From: Chryseobacterium oranimense
Lineage (GTDB): Bacteria; Bacteroidota; Bacteroidia; Flavobacteriales; Weeksellaceae
Reading direction: 5' to 3'
DNA length: 64,000 bases
NCBI RefSeq assembly: GCF_025244725.1
Contig: NZ_CP104203.1
Location: 558,001 to 622,000 of the forward strand
Position numbers and translations under genes: made by a program. The notes beneath the pieces were generated by a model. The model was not told the origin of the DNA, searched no databases, and saw only the letters and a program-made list of their open reading frames with translations. The first letter of the stretch is position 1. Each line of letters opens with the position of its first letter. Below, piece by piece: positions 34,708 to 43,551 of the stretch.

Positions 34708-35892
34708 ATGATGAAAAAGTTTTTAAATATATTTTTTGCCGTTTTGCTCTTCATTATCCTGTTGTTATTGGTTATTCCCATGATTTCGGTGTATCTGAAA
34801 ACGCCAATGTATCTGAGCGGTTACAGCAGTTCGTTTACCATTCAGTTCAATTCCCAGTTTGTTGTTCTGGGGTTGATATTGCTATGTATCTGTTTCCTTT
34901 TCTATAGATATGGAAAGTATTGGCGGAAGTTACTGAGGGTTAATTTAATTCTCTCGGTTCTGTTTTTTCTTGCCCAGATCTATTTTACTTCAGTGATGTT
35001 TTCCACTGCCAAAAAATATAACACCAATGTTTCATTTTCTCAGGGATTAAAAAGCCAGAAAGAACCGGTAAAACCTAATGAAACCTATTCTTATCTTACC
35101 ATTTACAACGAAAAACAGCATATGGATGTTTTCTATCCTGAAAAAAAATCTTCAAAACCTGGAGTTCCCGTTATTCTTGTTCATGGTGGGGCCTTCGTTG
35201 AAGGAAACAGAACCCAGGTGGGGTACGCTGCCAATTGGTTTAAAGATCATGGATATACGGTTTTCTCTATTGATTATCCTTTGGGAAAGTATGACCGACA
35301 TAATTGGGAATCTGCTGTTAATTCCGTAATAACTTCCATGGGGTTTATTGCAAAAAATTCAAAGAAATTCAATATTGATCCGGGCAAGCTGGTATTGGTT
35401 GGAGGATCTGCGGGAGCTGCTTTGGTGATGCAGGCAGATTTGGGGCTGAGGAAAGGTTTCGCAAAACCTTATGATTCCCTTCAGGCTCCGGTTCCGGCAG
35501 CAGTTATAGCCATTTATCCGCCTGTCAGCTTATCTGAGCTCTGGCAGAAAATAGATGAGAAAAAGAATATCGACCTCAAAGATGAGGCAAGAAAATACCT
35601 TGGAGGTTCTCCTTCAGAATTTCCACAGCGGTATGCGCAGCTCAATTTGATAGACCAGCTTTCCAAAGGAATTTCCCCAACATTTATTATTGCCGGGGAA
35701 ATAGATCATGTTGTGAATGTAGAAGCTACAAGAAAGTTTGTGAAAAGAGCAGAGGAACTGAAACTTCCGGTTTCCTATGTTGAAATTCCTTATGGTGAAC
35801 ATGTTTTTGATGCGAATTCCAATTCCATTGCAGGCCAGATCGAATGGAACAAAATAGGAGAGTTTTTAAAAAATAATCATCTGGAAAACTAA
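34708..35892 (+). CDS. Membrane-anchored alpha/beta hydrolase, BD-FAE-like
   Basis: 394 aa. Three hydrophobic helices in the first 100 residues (FFAVLLFIILLLLVIPMISV, FVVLGLILLCICFLFY, LILSVLFFLAQIYFT) anchor it. The hydrolase domain has VHGGAFVEGNRT, nucleophile Ser234 in VGGSAGAALV, the acid IAGEIDHVVN and His in GEHVFD. It is the last gene of the ligase operon and starts one base after the receptor stop codon. Its final 53 bases (35838-35890) recur at 45095-45147, which makes this 3' end the left boundary of a possible insertion. Confidence 0.85.
   Translation: MMKKFLNIFFAVLLFIILLLLVIPMISVYLKTPMYLSGYSSSFTIQFNSQFVVLGLILLCICFLFYRYGKYWRKLLRVNLILSVLFFLAQIYFTSVMFSTAKKYNTNVSFSQGLKSQKEPVKPNETYSYLTIYNEKQHMDVFYPEKKSSKPGVPVILVHGGAFVEGNRTQVGYAANWFKDHGYTVFSIDYPLGKYDRHNWESAVNSVITSMGFIAKNSKKFNIDPGKLVLVGGSAGAALVMQADLGLRKGFAKPYDSLQAPVPAAVIAIYPPVSLSELWQKIDEKKNIDLKDEARKYLGGSPSEFPQRYAQLNLIDQLSKGISPTFIIAGEIDHVVNVEATRKFVKRAEELKLPVSYVEIPYGEHVFDANSNSIAGQIEWNKIGEFLKNNHLEN
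35838..35890 (+). repeat. 53-bp direct repeat, left copy (in the esterase 3' end)
   Basis: Begins GATCGAATGGAACAAAATAG and ends CTGGAAAACT. The copy at 45095-45147 matches 51 of 53 bases (GGAG here, GAGG there). Both copies encode the same protein tail (IEWNKI, then EFLKNNHLEN) followed by a stop codon. It brackets 9.2 kb with the right copy, like the duplicated ends of an integrated islet. Confidence 0.75.
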
Positions 35893-36138
35893 GGAACATA
35901 CACAGGAATGTGATTTTCCATTCCTATTCCTGAATGTGCTTATCCTCAATATCTTTTTTAATTGTTTATAAATTAGGAAGGAGAGACACCTGTTACTTTC
36001 CTTGATTGACAAGCCCGGACCGGAGATTGGTAAACGTATAGTGTTCGTTATCTGTGGACTTTTGTAGAATCTAAAAAGAGTGAATTTATCAAGTTTAATT
36101 GATTGATCTATTCGTATTAAATAATTGTTAACTCACTA

Positions 36139-36165
36139 TTGTTGAGATTGTTTTATCTAATTTTG
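36139..36165 (+). promoter_or_regulatory. Promoter of the ECF sigma gene
   Basis: TAATTTTG (36158-36165) is an exact TAnnTTTG element, 16 bp after a TTG (36139-36141). The ATG at 36170 is 5 bp on, so the message may be leaderless. The 277-bp gap before it (35893-36169) holds nothing else that I recognise. Confidence 0.45.
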
Positions 36166-36169
36166 TTTC

Positions 36170-36715
36170 ATGATCTCGAAAAATAATTTAGATGAATCGC
36201 AATTAATTCTTCGTTTGGCTAACGGAGATTTGCAGGCATTTAATACTATTTTTGATTTGTATCATTCCAAAATGTACTGGTTTGTATTAAATCTTGTCAA
36301 AAAAGAAGCTAATACAGAAGATATTGTCCAAAACGTTTTTATACACCTGTGGAAGTACAGGGTATCGATAGATCATAAATATAGTCTGGACACGATACTT
36401 TACAAAATTTCGAAACAGGAAGTTGTCAATTGGTATAGAAAATATTCAAAAGAATTTATTTTTGATGAAGAGATAGACCTCATTGATGAAGATCATTCTA
36501 AAAATGAGGATTTAGAAAATAAACTTATCCAGATGCAGCATCTTCTGGAAAAACTTCCGAACAGGCGTAAAGCAATCCTTCAAATGAACAAAATGCAGGG
36601 TAAAAGCTATAAAGAAATTGCAGATGAGCTGGATATGACAACAAGTTCGGTTGCCAATCAGGTCGCGAAGGGGATGCAGTTTTTAAAAAAGTACATGCTT
36701 TTCTTCTTTATGTAA
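36170..36715 (+). CDS. ECF RNA polymerase sigma factor (FecI-like)
   Basis: 181 aa. Region 2 has the core LRLANGDLQAFNTIFDLYHSKM and NTEDIVQNVFIHLWKYR (the sigma-70 region 2.2 to 2.4). Region 4 is LPNRRKAILQMNKMQGKSYKEIADELDM with the HTH TTSSVANQVAKG. This is the Bacteroidota FecI-type that, with the FecR anti-sigma gene downstream, switches on a TonB receptor in response to its substrate. It is followed by a terminator-like hairpin at 36754 and then fecR. It opens the 9-kb islet. Confidence 0.92.
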   Translation: MISKNNLDESQLILRLANGDLQAFNTIFDLYHSKMYWFVLNLVKKEANTEDIVQNVFIHLWKYRVSIDHKYSLDTILYKISKQEVVNWYRKYSKEFIFDEEIDLIDEDHSKNEDLENKLIQMQHLLEKLPNRRKAILQMNKMQGKSYKEIADELDMTTSSVANQVAKGMQFLKKYMLFFFM

Positions 36716-36753
36716 TCTGAACTTATTGTTACTTAATATTACGAATATATTAA

Positions 36754-36782
36754 ATCACCCTCCACAGGGGTGATTTTTTTTA
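36754..36782 (+). terminator. Hairpin with T-run between sigma factor and FecR gene
   Basis: Stem ATCACCC / GGGTGAT (7 bp) with a short loop and eight T residues behind. It lies 38 bp after the sigma factor stop codon and 20 bp before the FecR start codon. An efficient terminator here would uncouple sigma from anti-sigma. Confidence 0.65.
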
Positions 36783-36802
36783 TACCTGAGCGTATTACCA
36801 AT

Positions 36803-37642
36803 ATGACAGATGAGAATAATTTAAAAGAGAGATGGGAGCAGTCTCCTGAAAATAAAAAACTCCCTAAAGAAGTTTCACTGCGATTGTGGAGGAATATTCA
36901 ACAAAATATACGGACTCCAACCTTTGGGATCTATAGGATAAGCTGGGCGGCAGCAGTAATACTACTTATCGGCGGCATCATTTTTATAACTAAAATAAAT
37001 ACAGCTGCGAATATTGAGGTTAGAACGGCCCAGGGGGAAATAAGGCTTGTGAAACTTAGTGATGGCACAAAAGTATGGGTTAATGAGCACTCTGATTTTT
37101 CCTATCCTGAAAAATTTTCTGATGACGAAAGGAAGGTGCAATTAAATGGAGAAGCCTTTTTTGAAGTGGCCAAAGATCCGGAACACCCTTTTATTATTTC
37201 CTCTGATGGTGTGAAAACTAAGGTTTTGGGTACTTCATTTACTATTTATGCCAGAGACAAAAAAGATACTTATGTAAGTGTTGTAACAGGAAAGGTTAAT
37301 GTACAGAAGACCGATACCAAAATTGAAACTAATCTTCTTCCCGGTGAAAAAGGGAACATTGAGCAAAATAAAAATAAAATAATTATTACTTCCGTCAGGC
37401 CACAACCGCCGGTCTGGAAACATCAGATTTTAGATATCGGTGATAAAACATTGAAGGAAGTTGTAGCGGAACTGGAAAAGAAATATAATAAAAAAATAGA
37501 AATTAATAATGGAACATTAGCAAATGAAAAACTCAACGGAGTCCTGGATCTTAGAAAATCCCTTCATGAAAACCTTAACATTTTAACCTTTACCCTTAAT
37601 GCAAATATCGAGACAAATGACCACGTAATTATGATAAAATAA
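36803..37642 (+). CDS. FecR-family anti-sigma factor / signal transducer
   Basis: 279 aa from the ATG at 36803 (MTDENNLKERWEQSPENKKLPK); an upstream in-frame ATG at 36770 lies inside the hairpin and is less likely. The N-terminal 80 residues are cytosolic and bind the sigma factor. One membrane helix follows (ISWAAAVILLIGGIIFI). The periplasmic FecR domain has VRTAQGEIRLVKLSDGTKVWVN and LNGEAFFEVAKDPEHPFIISS, and a C-terminal STN-like part (KTLKEVVAELEKKYNKKIEI). Together with the sigma factor it controls the TonB receptor gene downstream. Confidence 0.92.
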   Translation: MTDENNLKERWEQSPENKKLPKEVSLRLWRNIQQNIRTPTFGIYRISWAAAVILLIGGIIFITKINTAANIEVRTAQGEIRLVKLSDGTKVWVNEHSDFSYPEKFSDDERKVQLNGEAFFEVAKDPEHPFIISSDGVKTKVLGTSFTIYARDKKDTYVSVVTGKVNVQKTDTKIETNLLPGEKGNIEQNKNKIIITSVRPQPPVWKHQILDIGDKTLKEVVAELEKKYNKKIEINNGTLANEKLNGVLDLRKSLHENLNILTFTLNANIETNDHVIMIK

Positions 37643-37644
37643 AT

Positions 37645-37671
37645 AAACCCGCACAAAAAGCACGGGTTTTA
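37645..37671 (+). terminator. Hairpin with T-run after the FecR gene
   Basis: AAACCCG / CGGGTTT with a loop of 11 bases and a short T tract. It begins 2 bp after the FecR stop codon, before the receptor gene, giving a second break point in the operon. Confidence 0.5.
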
Positions 37672-37740
37672 TGGAAATACAGATAAGCGGATTTGGCGAT
37701 CCCTGGCTATCAGATATAACCACATAAACTATTCAAAAAT

Positions 37741-40700
37741 ATGCATCAAAAAGAATATACACAAATACTTCTTATAAAATCGGTGCTAAAAGTTTCTATT
37801 GCTTCCTGTTTTTTATGGGCACCTACGCTTTTAGCACAACAAACCATACAAAAAATCACTACTGAAAAGAAAAATGCTTCCCCTTTAAGTGTTTTTCAGG
37901 AAATTGAAAAACAAACTTCCTTCCGGTTTATTTATGCTAAAAATATTAATCTGGACAAACCGTTGGTTTCTCTGTCCTTCAAAGAAGCTGATATCAATAC
38001 CGTACTGAGAGCGCTGCAAAATCAGACTGGTCTTTCTTTCCTGGTAAGTGGCAGCACAATTTCTGTAAAACGGGAAAATAATGTTACCAATGGTAAAATT
38101 TCCGGAACAATTGTAGAGCTGGAAAACCTGCAGCCAATGGCTGGAGCTGCAATTATCGTTAGAGAAACCGGAGTACAGTCAGTTGCCGGTAATCAGGGTA
38201 AATATGAACTTTCTCTTCCGGCAGGCAGTTACACATTGGAGGTATCTTTTCTTGGTTATGACAAGCAGATTGTAAAAATAGAAAGCCAAAGCGGAAAAGA
38301 AAATGTCTATGACATTACATTACAGGGTAACTCAAGTGCCGGCAAAGAAAACGTAATTAAAGAAGTTGTTATTTCCGGTGTTGGAAAAAAAAGAGCACCG
38401 GTTGCCTATTCGTCTGTGAAACAGGTTCTTGAGGAGGTTAAAAATTCATCCATTGTTATTTCCGCAATCTCTTCTGAGCAAATTAATAAATCAGCTGATC
38501 GAAATGCAGGTGAGGTGGTGAGAAAAATTGCAGGAGTAAGTGTCAGGGATGATAAGTTTATTGTGATTCGCGGGATGAATGAACGTTATAACCTTACCTA
38601 TATCAATGATAATGTAGCACCCTCTACAGAAATATATTCACGTGCTTTTGCCCTGGATCTGATCCCGACAAGAATTATCGACAGAATATTGGTTTACAAA
38701 ACACCGTCTCCTGAACTTTTAGGGGATATGACGGGAGGTGCCGTAAAAATATTCACTAAAAATGCAAAAGCAGTAAAGTCTTTTGATATAGAAGTGCAAC
38801 AGGGCTATCGTGAAGGTACCACCTATAATGAGATGCTTACCTATAAAGGTGGAGGTACAGATTTTTTAGGATTTGATGACGGAACCCGGAAGCTTCCTGA
38901 TGTAGTTCCCAGATATGGTGATCTTAATAAAGCAAGAATTAGCCAGAAAGATTATGTGAGAGGTTTCAGCCCCATATTAGCTTATGGGAAGAAGACAGCG
39001 TTACCAATGATTCAGATAACGGCCAATTACTATAAAAGCTTCAAATTGTGGGACAGACCGTTTTCTATGCTTAGTTCATTAAGCTACAAAAATGAACCCC
39101 TGCATTTGGAATTCACAAGAGCACAGAATATCATAACCTATCCGGAGATCTTTGATTCAAACAGCAATATGCAGATTATTTCTCCTACATCCATAGGGAA
39201 CTACAGTACAGAAAATCAAAATACGGAAAATGCACAGATAAGCCTGTTGCAGAATTTCTCCTATGCATTAAGCAAAGGACATAAAATTGAATTTAAAAAC
39301 TACCTGCTACAGCAAGGGCAGAATGCAACCATTCTGAGTACAGGTTTCAATAATGCCGGGGTTTATGAAAATAATGTGATAGATAAAAATGGCATTGAAC
39401 CTACGGTTTACAAAAGAAATATTATCCTGAGCTATACACAGCGTTTTTTATATAACGGTAACTTTTCTGGGGTCCATGATTTTAAAAATGAAAGACACCG
39501 CCTTACATGGAATCTTGGGTATACTTATAACCAACTGTCAATCCCTGATCAAAGACAGATTAGAATGCAGAATTTATTTTATAACTATACCTTGTCACCT
39601 ATTGGTATTGCAGGGGATTTTGACCAGAACTGGATTCCTCAGTTCAGAAATATAAGCCCTGAAGGAGAATCTACAGGAGGAATAGTAGAATTAGGCTACA
39701 TTTCGAGAGCATGGACAAAAAATGCGGAGAATCTTTATAATTTTTCAGGTGACTATACATTTTCGCCCAGTGAGGTAGTGAAATTTAAAGCAGGAACATT
39801 TCAGCAATTCAAAAGAAGAAGTGTTTATAGAAGAACCTATACGATTAATGAAGGTGACCTTAACGATCAGGGACAGGTAATTACAGCAGCTATTGCGGGT
39901 GATGGCCGTTATATGGACTTTAACAAAATATTTTACAGGCAGCAGGACCTTGATAAAGTATGGAGTGATGATTATTTAAGAGATGACGGATCTGCCCTTA
40001 AGGTATACGACAGAACTTCCGGAGCTGATTCCTATATTGCCACAGAACAAAACAACAGTTTCTATGCGGCTGTTAGTTTTACACCTTTTAGTAAGAAAAT
40101 AGATCTTTACGGAGGAATAAGAGCGGAAAATAATATTCAGAAAATCGGGGTAGGGGTTGGAACCGAAAATTCGGTTGGCTCGGGAGGTTCCTTAGTTACC
40201 CCTATTTTAGTCAATCTTAAATCCCTGGAGTGGTTGCCGTCAGTTAACTTTTCTTACCGTCCATCAGAAAGCTGGGTGCTAAGAGCCTCTGCAGGAAGAA
40301 CGTTGAACAGACCCGAATTTAAAGAAATTACCCCTTTTCGGGAAGTTGATTATCTCGCAGGACAATATGTTAGCGGAAACCCGAATTTGGTGGGCTCCAC
40401 TGCTATGAATTACGATGCCCGTTTTGAATATTATCCCAAAGCGAATGAAAGCGGCGAAACAATCAGCCTGGGAGGCTTTTATAAAAATATTAAAAATCCT
40501 ATTGAACGGTCTGTAATTTCTGATTTATCTATCCCCAATATGCTATCCAATATAACATTTTTGAATGCGGATAATGCCAAAGTATATGGAGTAGAGCTGG
40601 ATATCAGGAAAAATTTCAGTTTTTTTGGCGGGGATTTTTTTAGAAACCTTTCTATAGCGGCTAATGCTGCTTATATCAAAAGTGAGGCAACAATGGTTCT

Positions 40701-41202
40701 TGTAGTTCCTAATATATTCGGTGATGAGCATCCTACCGTTAAGAGGCAGTTGCAGGGGCAGTCGCCATACATCATCAATGCAGGTCTGTATTATGAGAAA
40801 CCTTCTTCGGGAACTAAACTCAGCGTTATTTTCAATCAGGTGGGAGAGCGTATTTATGCTGTCGGGATTGGTCAGCCTGCCCATTTTGAAGAGAATGGTG
40901 CCAGAAATCCGGGACAGCGGGGCAGCCTGATTGAGCTTCCGAGGCAACAACTGGACTTTTCGTTTTCCCAAAGATTGATGACTGGATTACAAATGAAAAT
41001 AGGTGTTCAGAATATCCTGAATACGGCTATTGAAATGGCTGAAGATTCTGACTTCAATTACAAATATAATAAGCGAAACAGTGAAACAGAAACTAAAGTG
41101 AATATGAATGGCAGACCTGCACTATCTATTAATGGAGATTTTATTTCATCCTCATATAAACCGGGTCGCGTATATACTTTAAGTGTTGTGTATAATTTCT
41201 AA
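37741..41202 (+). CDS. TonB-dependent receptor with STN and carboxypeptidase-like N-terminal domains (SusC-like)
   Basis: 1153 aa. After a signal peptide (IASCFLWAPTLLAQ), an STN domain (about 35-125, NASPLSVFQEIEKQTSFRFIY) receives or passes the signal to FecR. A carboxypeptidase-D-regulatory-like domain follows (ISGTIVELENLQPMAGAAII ... SLPAGSYTLEVSFLGY). The plug starts about 210 (VIKEVVISGVGKKR) and contains AGVSVRDDKFIVIRGMNERY and LLGDMTGGAVKIFTKNA. The barrel ends TLSVVYNF. This is the transducing-receptor layout of FecA/SusC-like systems. No SusD partner follows; three lipoprotein genes do. The substrate is unknown. Confidence 0.93.
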   Translation: MHQKEYTQILLIKSVLKVSIASCFLWAPTLLAQQTIQKITTEKKNASPLSVFQEIEKQTSFRFIYAKNINLDKPLVSLSFKEADINTVLRALQNQTGLSFLVSGSTISVKRENNVTNGKISGTIVELENLQPMAGAAIIVRETGVQSVAGNQGKYELSLPAGSYTLEVSFLGYDKQIVKIESQSGKENVYDITLQGNSSAGKENVIKEVVISGVGKKRAPVAYSSVKQVLEEVKNSSIVISAISSEQINKSADRNAGEVVRKIAGVSVRDDKFIVIRGMNERYNLTYINDNVAPSTEIYSRAFALDLIPTRIIDRILVYKTPSPELLGDMTGGAVKIFTKNAKAVKSFDIEVQQGYREGTTYNEMLTYKGGGTDFLGFDDGTRKLPDVVPRYGDLNKARISQKDYVRGFSPILAYGKKTALPMIQITANYYKSFKLWDRPFSMLSSLSYKNEPLHLEFTRAQNIITYPEIFDSNSNMQIISPTSIGNYSTENQNTENAQISLLQNFSYALSKGHKIEFKNYLLQQGQNATILSTGFNNAGVYENNVIDKNGIEPTVYKRNIILSYTQRFLYNGNFSGVHDFKNERHRLTWNLGYTYNQLSIPDQRQIRMQNLFYNYTLSPIGIAGDFDQNWIPQFRNISPEGESTGGIVELGYISRAWTKNAENLYNFSGDYTFSPSEVVKFKAGTFQQFKRRSVYRRTYTINEGDLNDQGQVITAAIAGDGRYMDFNKIFYRQQDLDKVWSDDYLRDDGSALKVYDRTSGADSYIATEQNNSFYAAVSFTPFSKKIDLYGGIRAENNIQKIGVGVGTENSVGSGGSLVTPILVNLKSLEWLPSVNFSYRPSESWVLRASAGRTLNRPEFKEITPFREVDYLAGQYVSGNPNLVGSTAMNYDARFEYYPKANESGETISLGGFYKNIKNPIERSVISDLSIPNMLSNITFLNADNAKVYGVELDIRKNFSFFGGDFFRNLSIAANAAYIKSEATMVLVVPNIFGDEHPTVKRQLQGQSPYIINAGLYYEKPSSGTKLSVIFNQVGERIYAVGIGQPAHFEENGARNPGQRGSLIELPRQQLDFSFSQRLMTGLQMKIGVQNILNTAIEMAEDSDFNYKYNKRNSETETKVNMNGRPALSINGDFISSSYKPGRVYTLSVVYNF

Positions 41203-41213
41203 TTAACAAATCA

Positions 41214-42713
41214 ATGATTATGACAAAATACCTCAAAATTTTAATGAGCTTCATTGTTCTGTTCAGCATTTATTCATGTTATGAAGCAGATAATTTTTAT
41301 GCTGACCTGACCAAGATTCCTCAAATTAATACAGATAAAGATTTTGCCTATAAAGCAACCTATTTTGTAGGCGATACCATGGTGGTGAACGGTAAGCTGA
41401 ATGCCGAACAGAATTTGGAGATAAAAATAGGTGGTGTTAAAGCCAATATCTTTAGCATAAAAAAAATAAAATATGTTGTCGGAACTTCTGATAACCCCAA
41501 TCCGAATGCCGATTATATGGAGCAGGCTTCTTTTGTGATTGTGAAGGAAATGTTGGGTGAGCAAAGAACAGTGACCGTAAAAAGTTCAGATCAGGAAATC
41601 TTTGGTCCCAGTGTAGATATTATCCCGGATCATGACCCTAACGGATTTGACAAGAGGCTTATGCTAAGCAAAATTGCCACATTGCCTGACAATGCCATAT
41701 TAATTAGCTGCATCAACGGAAAAGGTGATATTTATTATTTCGATTCACTCACAGAGTCAATTGTCCGTTATAATAAAGCAGGCGAAAAAAGCATTATCAT
41801 TTCCAAAAATAAACCCATTATGCTTAATGGAGCTTTGTTTAATTATGCAGAGCTTACAGCAGGAGCTGTTACCCCGGATGGCAGCCATCTGTATTTATTT
41901 GTAAAAAATACGGGACTTATTAATGTAGACCTGAGTACCAGGAATGCCGTTGTCATGAGTAGTAAAACGGATATGTCAACAGGCCCGTATGAAGGAAATA
42001 TAGCAGATGTTCCTATGGTTATCAGCTCAATGAGAGCAGATAATGGCAATAACCTGTATCTGGAGATTAATGATACTAATTTTGGTAAAAAAGGTCTGGC
42101 TTTTTATGAAAAAACAACAGGAAAACTAAGCTATATTGTCAATAGCAATAGTACTCTTCCGGGATTAAATACTTATTACCAGTCTTTTCATTTCTCTCCG
42201 GAAGATCATTTGGTTTACCTGGAAGGTTCACAGTTTAGTCCTTTTGTTACGGATATTATATTAGTTGATATTAAAACCAGGACCATTATCCAGACATTGA
42301 TTCCTAAAATTATTGGTAATGAGAAAAAATTAAATCTTTTTGGAAGCTTTGCTACCCTTAAAACTATATTCAATTCAGCATCTCCGGACAGAACATTTGG
42401 ATATCTGCCTCAGCCGGACAAAAGGCTGGTGTATCTGGCCTTTCAGAACTTTAATCCATTTACAGACGGGGCAGATGTCTCCGGTACGGGCGGCCTTCCG
42501 AAATGGGTGGTAATGGATTTTGATAAGAAGATGAGCCTTCCTCTGGGATTAGGTAAGTTCGATGTGCAGGATAATATTTTCCAGCCAACCCAATCGTTGC
42601 TGCCCAGCATTAATATCCGGGATAAGATTCTTAATTATGATGAAGAAGGCAATATCTATTTCACGGTTAACGGAAGACTTGAAATTGCCAAAACCAAAAC
42701 CATTAATCCTTAA
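41214..42713 (+). CDS. Surface lipoprotein, beta-propeller-like, unknown
   Basis: 499 aa (start at 41214 or 41220). A lipoprotein signal ends at IYSCYEAD with the lipid-accepting Cys about residue 22. The protein has an N-terminal Ig-like part, then repeated blocks such as GDIYYFDSLTESIVRYNKAG, TPDGSHLYLFVKNTGLINVDL, and EDHLVYLEGSQFSPFVTDIILVDIKT, which suggest a beta-propeller. It starts 11 bp after the receptor and lacks SusD helices (no TPR). A surface component that works with the receptor is the likeliest role. Confidence 0.72.
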   Translation: MIMTKYLKILMSFIVLFSIYSCYEADNFYADLTKIPQINTDKDFAYKATYFVGDTMVVNGKLNAEQNLEIKIGGVKANIFSIKKIKYVVGTSDNPNPNADYMEQASFVIVKEMLGEQRTVTVKSSDQEIFGPSVDIIPDHDPNGFDKRLMLSKIATLPDNAILISCINGKGDIYYFDSLTESIVRYNKAGEKSIIISKNKPIMLNGALFNYAELTAGAVTPDGSHLYLFVKNTGLINVDLSTRNAVVMSSKTDMSTGPYEGNIADVPMVISSMRADNGNNLYLEINDTNFGKKGLAFYEKTTGKLSYIVNSNSTLPGLNTYYQSFHFSPEDHLVYLEGSQFSPFVTDIILVDIKTRTIIQTLIPKIIGNEKKLNLFGSFATLKTIFNSASPDRTFGYLPQPDKRLVYLAFQNFNPFTDGADVSGTGGLPKWVVMDFDKKMSLPLGLGKFDVQDNIFQPTQSLLPSINIRDKILNYDEEGNIYFTVNGRLEIAKTKTINP

Positions 42714-42717
42714 AAAT

Positions 42718-43539
42718 ATGCATAACAAAAAGATAAATTTTAATTTGATATTACTTTCTATGGTCACCATTTTGTTTTCGTGCAAAATGGATGAAGAAGT
42801 GACTTTGCCTACTGAAAAAGAAGACTTTAGGCTTAATATAATGGCGTCGTCGGATGTGTTTCCGCAAGAATTTAGCAGCATAGGTCTTATGTATTTAGAT
42901 CATATTCGGAAGGATTCTGTCCAGATTTTAGGAACCCAGTTTCCTCAAAGACCTTATCCTTCATTACCTGTAGGAAACGATCCTAATGTGCTCTATACGA
43001 GATTAACCTCCGGAAACCGGAAAATGATTTTTACCAGTGTTAAGGACAGCATCCTGTATGAGGCACAGCATAATTTTGTGCGGAAAGGGACTTACAATAT
43101 GTTTATTGCTGATGATATGGTGCAGGATTCTACTAAAATCCAGTATCGCAATGTTTTTTCCGATGACAGTAATCTGCCGCAGAATGGTAAGATCGGGATA
43201 AAGTTTATTAATCTCAGTCCGGATAGCGGAGAGGTTACGATCTCACAAGGTATGAAGGATGGCAGCAAAAAACAGTTGGCTGCATTAGCCTTCTCCCAGT
43301 CGTCTCCCTATTTGTTTCTGGATGAGCAGGCAATTGTTTCTAATGGCATTATCCCGTTTAGTTTTCAGAATAGCAAAAAGAAGATCTTTATAGATAATGG
43401 TGTTGCTTTTAAACAGGGAGTAAACTATTTAATTATTCTGAAAGGCTTTACATTTCCTAAAATAAAGAAGGATGCAAAAAATAAGACCTATTATTTCGAC
43501 AAGAGTTTAACAACAGTAAGTCGCATTGTTCAATCTTAA
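42718..43539 (+). CDS. Surface lipoprotein, DUF4397-like, unknown
   Basis: 273 aa from the ATG at 42718, 4 bp after the previous stop codon; the longer frame from 42562 overlaps the neighbour in another frame. The lipobox is in ILFSCKMDEEV. A segment KIGIKFINLSPDSGEVTISQG resembles the IxFxNxSPDxxxVxI strand of DUF4397-type beta-sandwiches. The rest is beta-rich without catalytic motifs. It is co-transcribed with the receptor and the other lipoproteins. The family assignment is weak. Confidence 0.62.
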   Translation: MHNKKINFNLILLSMVTILFSCKMDEEVTLPTEKEDFRLNIMASSDVFPQEFSSIGLMYLDHIRKDSVQILGTQFPQRPYPSLPVGNDPNVLYTRLTSGNRKMIFTSVKDSILYEAQHNFVRKGTYNMFIADDMVQDSTKIQYRNVFSDDSNLPQNGKIGIKFINLSPDSGEVTISQGMKDGSKKQLAALAFSQSSPYLFLDEQAIVSNGIIPFSFQNSKKKIFIDNGVAFKQGVNYLIILKGFTFPKIKKDAKNKTYYFDKSLTTVSRIVQS

Positions 43540-43551
43540 CAAATAATTCTA

